From Syntrophales bacterium (lineage in GTDB: Bacteria; Desulfobacterota; Syntrophia; Syntrophales; UBA5619), in the NCBI GenBank assembly GCA_023229765.1, contig JALNYO010000005.1, forward strand, positions 62,001 through 126,000: a stretch of 64,000 nucleotides of DNA, read 5' to 3'. A model generated the notes under the pieces. That model saw only the letters and a list, made by a program, of their open reading frames with translations. It had not been told where the DNA came from and ran no database searches. Both the position numbers and the translations under genes were made by a program. This document shows, piece after piece, positions 58,220-64,000 of the stretch. How positions within the stretch are numbered: position 1 is the first letter of the stretch; every line of letters starts with the position of its first letter.

Positions 58220-58854
58220 TACTTTCCCCGCGCAAGCTCAAGATATTTTTGAACTGAGCGCTGTTTCTGCATGGCTTTCGGCAGACACTCTGATATCAGC
58301 GAGCAGTTTTCGCACCGCTTCGAATAAACCGGCGGGGGCGTAATGCCGGAGTTTATTAATTCGCGTGTCAGGCGGGCAGTCTCTTCCGTCTCCCGGCGCA
58401 GAGCCGTATCAAAGGAAACGTCAAACCTTCGCTTTGTCTGGCCATAGAAAAGAGCCCCTGCGGGAATAGCAACGGAAAGCATCTCCTCCAGGCAGATTGC
58501 CTGCGCGCAAAGCTGAACCTTGTCGCTATTGTCTGCCTTTGGCTTTCCCCTTTTGTATTCAACGGGAAAGGGAAGCCAGGAACCTTCCAGTTGTCGGTGA
58601 AACTCCACCACATCGGCTTTTCCGATCAGCCCCACGCGGAGCGACCTAATCGACACGCCGTAGTCAATCCTGATATCGCCCCGGACGGCATGATTTTCTT
58701 CGTGCACATGTTCATGCATAATTCGCCCTTCGGCGGTGCGCACATTCTCCTGCCAAATCTGCTCGATATGGATCAGGGCGCACTGGCGCGGACAGAAGGC
58801 GTAGTGTTGCAGGGCCGAAAGCATGACAAGGTTGTCTAACGGCTCGTCCGTCAT
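58219..58854 (-). CDS. cas4: CRISPR adaptation nuclease Cas4
   Basis: A 211-residue RecB-type nuclease that trims prespacers and helps select PAM-bearing ends. One iron-sulfur Cys is near the N-terminus in HYAFCPRQCALIH, and the others are in CENCSLISEC near residue 185. Nuclease residues are in GKADVVEF and PVEYKRGKPK, followed by QLCAQAICLEEML. Its ATG overlaps the stop of the RhuM-family gene (ATGA at 58851-58854), so it is translationally coupled to a gene that is not part of the usual I-C operon. Confidence 0.95.
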   Translation of the reverse strand: MTDEPLDNLVMLSALQHYAFCPRQCALIHIEQIWQENVRTAEGRIMHEHVHEENHAVRGDIRIDYGVSIRSLRVGLIGKADVVEFHRQLEGSWLPFPVEYKRGKPKADNSDKVQLCAQAICLEEMLSVAIPAGALFYGQTKRRFDVSFDTALRRETEETARLTRELINSGITPPPVYSKRCENCSLISECLPKAMQKQRSVQKYLELARGK

Positions 58855-59885
58855 TTTCTGCGTCCTCGCTTTGGGGTATCAGCGATTCGCTTTACCTCTT
58901 CGATTGCCTCCAGACAGTGCAATTCAACTTCGGAAGTCGCATTGATCAGTTCCCGATGGTAAAGCTCGTATTCGGCATGAGCCTTTGCCAGTGCCTCGTC
59001 ATGGGTAATCTTCCCGGCGTCGGTCAGGATGTCCCGTCCGCTGAGCTTGAGAAAATCGTCCAGCTTTGCCAGCCAGTCTCGCATGTGCATGGGGTGGCGG
59101 CCCAGGGCCTGAAGCTCGGCGAAGTCCAGATACATGCTGACAATCCGGTTCAGAAGGTCAAGCTCTTTTTCGTTCAGGTAATTCTTGGCAACCTCGGCAT
59201 CCGCCTTCCGGGGCGCTTCCCCCGACCAGACCGTCATCCCCATGTGCGGTTTTGCGGCATCGGCGCGGCGGTAGATTACCTCGGCGGCCGTCTGCCCGTG
59301 GGCGGCCCAGTGCATCTTGTTCTGAACAGCAGCGAAAAACTGCCGCGACATCTCCGCATCCGGCGCGTAGTCGATGCTTGTCGCGTAGATGTCCAGGATC
59401 TTCCGCCAGAAGATCTTTTCGGAGGAGCGGATGTCCCGGATGCGGGCGAGCAGTTCGTCGAAGTAGCCGATGTTCCCGGCCTTTTTCAGCCGCTCATCGT
59501 CAAGGGCAAACCCCTTGATAATGTATTCCCGCAGCCGTTGGGTGGCCCAAATGCGAAACTGCGTGCCGCGCAGGGATTTCACCCGGTAGCCGACGGAAAT
59601 GATCACGTCGAGGTTGTAATGCGCCGTATCATAATTTTTCCCGTCAGCGGCAGTTATCCGGAAATTCCGGATAACTGATTCCGATGATAGTTCTCCCTCG
59701 GTAAAGATGTTTTTGATGTGCTCATTGATTGTCCTGACATCCTTCTGAAACAACTCTGCCATCAGTTTTTGACTCAACCAGACGGTCTCATCTTGTAGCC
59801 GAACCTCGATTTTCGTCTGTCCGTCAGCCGTCTGGTAGAGAATCAGTCCGCCTTTTTTAGATACTTGTTCATTGTTTGTTTTCAT
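58851..59885 (-). CDS. RhuM-family protein inside the cas operon
   Basis: A 344-residue cytoplasmic protein of the RhuM (virulence RhuM) family. KIEVRLQDETVWLSQKLMAELF, VRTINEHIKNIFTEGEL, YNLDVIISVGYRVKS and RGTQFRIWATQRLREYIIKG are the family blocks. The C-terminal half has SMYLDFAELQALGRHPMHMRDW. RhuM proteins occur in genomic islands and near phage, restriction and toxin-antitoxin genes; their biochemical role is not established. The start at 59885 has AGGGTGG upstream and overlaps the preceding BRO-N-like gene by 17 bases. The stop overlaps the cas4 start, so it is transcribed and probably translated with the cas genes. Confidence 0.88.
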   Translation of the reverse strand: MKTNNEQVSKKGGLILYQTADGQTKIEVRLQDETVWLSQKLMAELFQKDVRTINEHIKNIFTEGELSSESVIRNFRITAADGKNYDTAHYNLDVIISVGYRVKSLRGTQFRIWATQRLREYIIKGFALDDERLKKAGNIGYFDELLARIRDIRSSEKIFWRKILDIYATSIDYAPDAEMSRQFFAAVQNKMHWAAHGQTAAEVIYRRADAAKPHMGMTVWSGEAPRKADAEVAKNYLNEKELDLLNRIVSMYLDFAELQALGRHPMHMRDWLAKLDDFLKLSGRDILTDAGKITHDEALAKAHAEYELYHRELINATSEVELHCLEAIEEVKRIADTPKRGRRK

Positions 59886-60159
59886 TAACCACCCTATCGC
59901 CGATCCGTAAATTCGGTACGGCACAATCGTTTTCATAGAATTTCCCATCTGCTGACTTCATTGTCAGTTGTCCGATTTCTTCGAACAACTCTGAGGGTCC
60001 TTCTACAGAGATATTCTTCTGTAAGTCGCTACAATACTTTCCTGGACGTTCGGAGCCCGACATCTCTCCGGCAATATAAATCATTGAGAACCACCATTCC
60101 CCATTATGAGGCTCTTGCCAAATCCGCTTTCCTTTGAAAACCCCAAGATGAATTTCCAT
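59869..60159 (-). CDS. BRO-N-like (phage antirepressor-type) short protein
   Basis: A 96-residue product resembling the N-terminal BRO/antirepressor domain found in phage and mobile-element proteins: VFKGKRIWQEPHNGEWWFSM, then SERPGKYCSDLQKNI, LFEEIGQLTMKSADGKFYE and NDCAVPNLRI. Usual relatives continue for another 100-200 residues, so this is a single-domain or truncated form. It starts 17 bases after cas7 and overlaps the RhuM-family gene. Such domains often bind DNA or act as switches. A regulatory or antitoxin-like role toward RhuM is only inference. Confidence 0.65.
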   Translation of the reverse strand: MEIHLGVFKGKRIWQEPHNGEWWFSMIYIAGEMSGSERPGKYCSDLQKNISVEGPSELFEEIGQLTMKSADGKFYENDCAVPNLRIGDRVVNENKQ

Positions 60160-60176
60160 CTATTGTTTCCCGATTT

Positions 60177-61082
60177 TCAATATCCTTCAATAATTTCCGG
60201 TCTCGGCCAATTGGTAGGATTGCCTTCGGGCCCTTTGCCTTCTTCCCATGAAAGTAACTCGTCGAGCTTGTCCGTATCCTTTACGATAAGACTGCGATGA
60301 ACTTTTGCGGATGATGTTTGGCCGGAAGAACAATTGTGTTTCCACCAGACAACCTTGAGAACCTCCATCGTACCTGCTGGCCGCGCGGAAGATTCATCAT
60401 TTTCGAAGAGTTTCGGGAGTACCTCTTTTATCTTCTGAGCATCATCATCATTAAACCCTGTTTTCCTTGCGAGCTGAGGGCTCATGCTTCCATAGAAGAC
60501 GTAGATACCGTGGTCTACCCGATGCTTCATTCCCATTGTGTCAGAGCCACGTTTCGTACCATCGCCTTCGCTACTTACGCTTTTGGTTATTTGTTCGCTC
60601 GTTATACTGACCGGGCTCACACTGAACGCCGGCTGTACAGTTACTGGACCACGTATGCCAATCGATACGCTCTTGTCCTCGCTTGCCTCTTCCCCTTCTT
60701 TTGCCTTACCTTTTTTCCCACCTGATGCTTTGAAGGCGAATAACTGACCGAAAGCGCGCACATCGAACCATTTATTACATGCCGTATCGATAATATTTTC
60801 AGTTCCCTTGGCTCCCTGGAGACCCTCGTCAGCACGAGATTTCAGGCTAACATGCTTGTCTATCTTGCTATCGTCGGATTGGACAAAAATTGGAACGTCT
60901 CTTTCCATGAGGCGATTGCGAATCTTGCGCTTAATGCAAACATCGGACACTTCGCCTTCGCCTTCGTAGGTTGTCCGAGGCCGATTGCCGTTCAGAGGAT
61001 CGCCGTTTGGGTTGGCATTCTTGACCCGAAACACTACCGCAAAATCGATTTTCTTTGTGAGACTTGTTTTTTTTTCGCTCAT
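60177..61082 (-). CDS. cas7: Cascade backbone protein Cas7 (Csd2, type I-C)
   Basis: Several copies of Cas7 coat the crRNA in the type I-C interference complex. The 301-residue protein shows FAVVFRVKNANPNGDPLNGN, CIKRKIRNRLM, NKWFDVRAFGQLFAF, and GPVTVQPAFSVSPV followed by DTMGMKHRVDHGIYVFYG, all usual for Csd2. The ATG at 61082 has GGAGGAGA upstream, and the cas8c stop lies one base before it. It is followed by two non-cas genes where cas4 would be expected. Confidence 0.95.
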   Translation of the reverse strand: MSEKKTSLTKKIDFAVVFRVKNANPNGDPLNGNRPRTTYEGEGEVSDVCIKRKIRNRLMERDVPIFVQSDDSKIDKHVSLKSRADEGLQGAKGTENIIDTACNKWFDVRAFGQLFAFKASGGKKGKAKEGEEASEDKSVSIGIRGPVTVQPAFSVSPVSITSEQITKSVSSEGDGTKRGSDTMGMKHRVDHGIYVFYGSMSPQLARKTGFNDDDAQKIKEVLPKLFENDESSARPAGTMEVLKVVWWKHNCSSGQTSSAKVHRSLIVKDTDKLDELLSWEEGKGPEGNPTNWPRPEIIEGY

Positions 61083-61083
61083 G

Positions 61084-63090
61084 TCATTCTCCTCCCTCAT
61101 TGATTTCTTCATTTGATTTCATTGATTCTGCATCTTGGTCTTTCTTTCCTTCTTTCCCAAGTCGAGCAGACCGCTGGCAATGGTAACCTATAAGAAATTC
61201 CCCGGATAAGCCCTTGTCGGAAATAAAATCATCGGCGCCGAACGAGCAGATGATATTGTCTATCTCCTTCTCCAAAAGGTACAACCATCCTGCCTGCCTC
61301 GACCTGAGTCGTGATTTGTAAGGTGCGAGTGACAGCTCGATTGTGCGCCATGTCGAATATGGCCTATCCGCAAATCGTTGCATCAACCTTGCCGCATTCG
61401 TCTCCCTATTTTCGTCGGCCAGTCTGAGAGCATCACTTTCTAACCGCTCCGCCATAGCGAGAAGACGTCCATAGAGATAGTCTCTCGTTGTTCGATCCTT
61501 TTCTAGTGCCATATCGTACCGCCTTTCTGTGTTGTGATGTCTGTAAAGAGCACAGGCAATCCCGAGAGCCTTCTCCCATGCCCACCTTTCTATTCCGTTT
61601 CTGTTGCTTGCGCGTCTGACGCATGACACGACGAGATCGCGGGGTATCGGAGTTCGATCGACGATGCAGGGAAGGAGGCGCTCGACCGTTGCCTTGCGAA
61701 GCTTCTCGTCAATGTGCATTTTTTTGTCTCGCCATGTCCCAAACGCAACTTCTGCAATATCTTTTGGTGAAGGAGCGCCGTCGAAGACGACACCGTTGCC
61801 GTAATCTTGATGCCACTTACACCCCGAGTGCCACTCTTCAACCCTCGCGATCAAATCAGAACCGGTCAGTTCGCGGTAAAAGGTAATCGCCATTCGACCG
61901 GGAGTAGCTGAGTCAAGAGCCATGACAACGATATCGTCTGTTGGTCCTATAGCTTTGGAATACCCCTCGATTCTCTTGGAAAATGCCGTGCCGAACTCCT
62001 GTGCTGTGTAGCAGTCTTTCTTTGGGGCTTCTTCATTCGTATCCCCGGATACGAGGGAGTATGTGTCGGCAAAGGGGTCGGGAATGTCAGCTCCTGAAAC
62101 AGCCCATGCGATAACTGATTGAACGCCTTTTTTCCCTTGCCGTGATATCAACCATCTCAAAGCGTTATGCGCTTTCTGGGTAGAGTCAAAACTGACGCCA
62201 CAAGCTTCGTCCGATGTCGTAAACCGTCCACTGAAAGTGTAGCCGCAGTTGTCATTGACCTTAATCTTCCCATTCTTATCTTTCGTTTTTCCTGATGAAA
62301 TTAGTTTCGCCTTGTCGCCATCATTTCTTATCTTAGCGGGATGCATATCGGCCAAAGTCGTTTCTTCGCCAGTTACATAGCACAGCCCCTTATCTGGTTT
62401 AAGGCTCCGGTAATATTTTTGCCATAAATCCCATAGCTCCTTGTCTGACCAAACCTCAGAATGAAGCACATCAGGGATTTCTATCGACCAGCGGATGAAT
62501 GCATCGGCTTGCCAAGGTTTGTATTTTCCGTCTTTATCAAACCCTCCGGGGAGAAGTGAGAATATATCGAATTTACTTTTATCTTGTTTGCTTCCGCTCT
62601 CAGGTCTTTGATTGGCAAGCGCGGGTTGTTCGCTACCATCAAATGCACAATGTAATATTTTTGCAGTAACGAGATCTTCAATCGTGCGCCCCTTCGATAC
62701 ATACTTAAGAACGGCTTGAAGCTTCATATTATCCAGATCGGAAGCGGACCACTTTTTCAACAACTCAAGATACATTTCATAGCAGAGGTCTTTCTCGCCT
62801 CCGTATTCCTTGTAGTCAGCCGCAACATATTGCAGCTTATCGCAAAGGGGATGGGGTGTAGTGCCGCTCGTCCTCCCGGCTGAGTCCTCAGTGGCAGGGA
62901 TTATAGTTCGCGACTCGAGCTTGGGAACCAATACCGCCCTAAGGAAGTTACCTTCTCCGTCAATGGTGATAGTTATGTGCGCCTTTTGCGTCGAATGGCA
63001 GACTGGCAGAAGTGGAACCTCGTCATTTGGATTCCCAATCTCTCGTTCGCAGTTTTCATAAGTTCGGTACAGTTTCTCAATCCAACTCAT
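61084..63090 (-). CDS. cas8c: Cascade large subunit Cas8c (Csd1)
   Basis: The large subunit of type I-C Cascade, thought to recognise the PAM and recruit Cas3. The 668-residue protein has the usual size. The N-terminal part has WIEKLYRTYENCE and VCHSTQKAHITITIDGEG. The middle has CYVTGEETTLADMHPAKIR and NDNCGYTFSGRFTTSDEACG, then SFDSTQKAHNALRWLISRQG. The C-terminal part with YHCQRSARLGKEG is typical of Csd1. In this subtype the small subunit is often produced by internal initiation within this gene; candidate internal starts were not resolved. It overlaps cas5c by 14 bases. Confidence 0.95.
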   Translation of the reverse strand: MSWIEKLYRTYENCEREIGNPNDEVPLLPVCHSTQKAHITITIDGEGNFLRAVLVPKLESRTIIPATEDSAGRTSGTTPHPLCDKLQYVAADYKEYGGEKDLCYEMYLELLKKWSASDLDNMKLQAVLKYVSKGRTIEDLVTAKILHCAFDGSEQPALANQRPESGSKQDKSKFDIFSLLPGGFDKDGKYKPWQADAFIRWSIEIPDVLHSEVWSDKELWDLWQKYYRSLKPDKGLCYVTGEETTLADMHPAKIRNDGDKAKLISSGKTKDKNGKIKVNDNCGYTFSGRFTTSDEACGVSFDSTQKAHNALRWLISRQGKKGVQSVIAWAVSGADIPDPFADTYSLVSGDTNEEAPKKDCYTAQEFGTAFSKRIEGYSKAIGPTDDIVVMALDSATPGRMAITFYRELTGSDLIARVEEWHSGCKWHQDYGNGVVFDGAPSPKDIAEVAFGTWRDKKMHIDEKLRKATVERLLPCIVDRTPIPRDLVVSCVRRASNRNGIERWAWEKALGIACALYRHHNTERRYDMALEKDRTTRDYLYGRLLAMAERLESDALRLADENRETNAARLMQRFADRPYSTWRTIELSLAPYKSRLRSRQAGWLYLLEKEIDNIICSFGADDFISDKGLSGEFLIGYHCQRSARLGKEGKKDQDAESMKSNEEINEGGE

Positions 63091-63778
63091 GGCAAAGCCC
63101 CTCCTCTTCGAGACCCACGGACTTGGGCGGCTTGGGTATCATCTCGCGAACAAGTTTTCGGATGGTACAATCTTTGGGTCTATCGAATTCAATAATGCCG
63201 TCTTTCATCACCGGCCTGCTGAACCTGCTCCAGAGTTCATTCTTTCCGATCTCATCAGGATAATCAAAGCCATGAAACATGAGACCAAAAGCGAGTTCTC
63301 CAGCATCGTCGTATACTCCTTTGCCGTCACCGAATACACATTGCTCGACATAGCCTTGGCACTCCCTCGTCCCGAAAAAAATGTCTTGCCTGCCGCCCCG
63401 ATCAATCATCCTATTGGCAACGCTCCAATGCTTTCCGTCGATGCGGTCTTTCGCCATGTCCTCGCGGAAAGGGTTCCACACGAAATGCGCCCTCACCTGA
63501 TATTCGACATCGGCAAGGTAGGTATAAATGGCGAGCGAATTTCCACCACTGAAATCAAGGGGCTTCATGCTTTTCGATTGCGTCCGTATCCTTTTCATAA
63601 TCCGCACTTTGTCGATGACCCAGACGAAGGTCGGCTTCCAATATATTGACTTCGCTATTCCTTTGAGCGCCTCATAGGTCGGCACATGGTAAGAACATTT
63701 CTCGCCGCCAATCTTGGTCAACGGGTCGGTAAAGAGTGCGAATTTCCCGTGCACTTTGAAATCAACGCTGTTATTCAT
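63077..63778 (-). CDS. cas5c: Cas5c crRNA-processing protein
   Basis: In type I-C systems Cas5c takes the place of Cas6. It cuts the repeat hairpin and stays bound to the 5' handle in Cascade. The 233-residue protein shows FKVHGKFALFTDPLTKIGGEK, YHVPTYEALKGIAKSIYW, an Arg/Lys-rich segment (VRIMKRIRTQ) and GTRECQGYVEQC. I start at ATG 63778, eight bases after GGAGGAGG. An in-frame ATG at 63799 overlaps the cas3 stop (ATGA) and would add 7 residues. Confidence 0.93.
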   Translation of the reverse strand: MNNSVDFKVHGKFALFTDPLTKIGGEKCSYHVPTYEALKGIAKSIYWKPTFVWVIDKVRIMKRIRTQSKSMKPLDFSGGNSLAIYTYLADVEYQVRAHFVWNPFREDMAKDRIDGKHWSVANRMIDRGGRQDIFFGTRECQGYVEQCVFGDGKGVYDDAGELAFGLMFHGFDYPDEIGKNELWSRFSRPVMKDGIIEFDRPKDCTIRKLVREMIPKPPKSVGLEEEGLCHELD

Positions 63779-63795
63779 CGATTTGTCCTCCTCCT

Positions 63796-64000
63796 TCATA
63801 CATTGAGAAAATCCATAAGACCTACCGCTTCGAGGCTTACACCGAACTCTTCGCTATAATGTTGCGAATCGAGACACAGATAATCACTTCCTTCCCATGC
63901 CGGATAAACGTATTGCCGCTCTTTCAGCTTCAAAAGCTCATACGGGAATAGATTGACGGAGTACCTCTGAGCCCGTTTAAGCAATAGGCTTTTGTCCTCG
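63796..64000 (-). CDS. cas3: Cas3 helicase-nuclease, C-terminal end only
   Basis: The frame is open to the right edge, so only the last ~67 residues of Cas3 are present. RAQRYSVNLFPYELLKL and HYSEEFGVSLEA match the tail of type I-C Cas3, the effector that unwinds and degrades target DNA after Cascade binds. The HD nuclease and helicase motifs lie beyond the window. Its stop overlaps an upstream in-frame ATG of cas5c, the expected order for a I-C operon. Confidence 0.85.
   Translation of the reverse strand, partial: EDKSLLLKRAQRYSVNLFPYELLKLKERQYVYPAWEGSDYLCLDSQHYSEEFGVSLEAVGLMDFLNV

Overview
This 64 kb window looks like a chromosomal segment of an anaerobic deltaproteobacterium, plausibly a Syntrophales-type member of Desulfobacterota. 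That placement is inferred from gene content and style, not from a marker gene. The clues are glutamyl-tRNA-based haem genes next to hemB and an AhbD-like radical SAM enzyme, a GTP-type PEP carboxykinase, an MSHA-like pilus/secretion locus, and many GC-rich palindromic elements between genes.

Left part (1-21 kb), housekeeping: tRNA-Phe; an RDD membrane protein, rsmE and prmA on the minus strand; then a plus-strand tetrapyrrole block (ccsA-like, hemA, hemC, hemD). Next comes ilvB-ilvN behind an isoleucine-rich leader peptide and an intrinsic terminator (an attenuator). It is followed by hemB, an ahbD-like gene and polA, then pckG, an MFS transporter and an orphan radical SAM gene. hemC seems to lack a normal start codon at its best ribosome binding site.

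Middle (21-40 kb), one long minus-strand locus. Read in transcription order it holds a sensor kinase, receiver, HD-GYP and STAS protein, then a GspE/PilB ATPase, a hybrid kinase, a GspF platform, a GspG-like major pseudopilin and three minor pseudopilins. It ends with a minor pilin fused to about twelve NHL repeats, PilM/N/O/P-like genes and a secretin. It reads as a self-contained pilus or pseudopilus machine with its own signalling. The pilin-NHL fusion could put a beta-propeller on the fibre directly.

Next (40-49 kb): a TPR protein and YidD-like protein, a FabG-like reductase, Ddl, an alanine racemase with a roughly 260-residue C-terminal extension, a CHASE2 adenylate cyclase, and initiator tRNA-fMet with a promoter and terminator.

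Right part (49-64 kb): a type I-C CRISPR-Cas locus on the minus strand. By manual count the array has 105 repeats and 104 spacers, and its leader end faces cas2. Its leader-distal end is fused to an ISL3-family transposase remnant. The cas operon runs cas3 (cut by the window edge), cas5c, cas8c, cas7, then a BRO-N-like fragment and a RhuM-family gene, then cas4, cas1, cas2. The two extra genes are placed like ordinary operon members, and cas4 starts on the RhuM stop codon. Several spacers are repeated, and a few pairs appear to match the same position in diverged versions of one target. Four families of dispersed palindromic repeats are scattered through the window.
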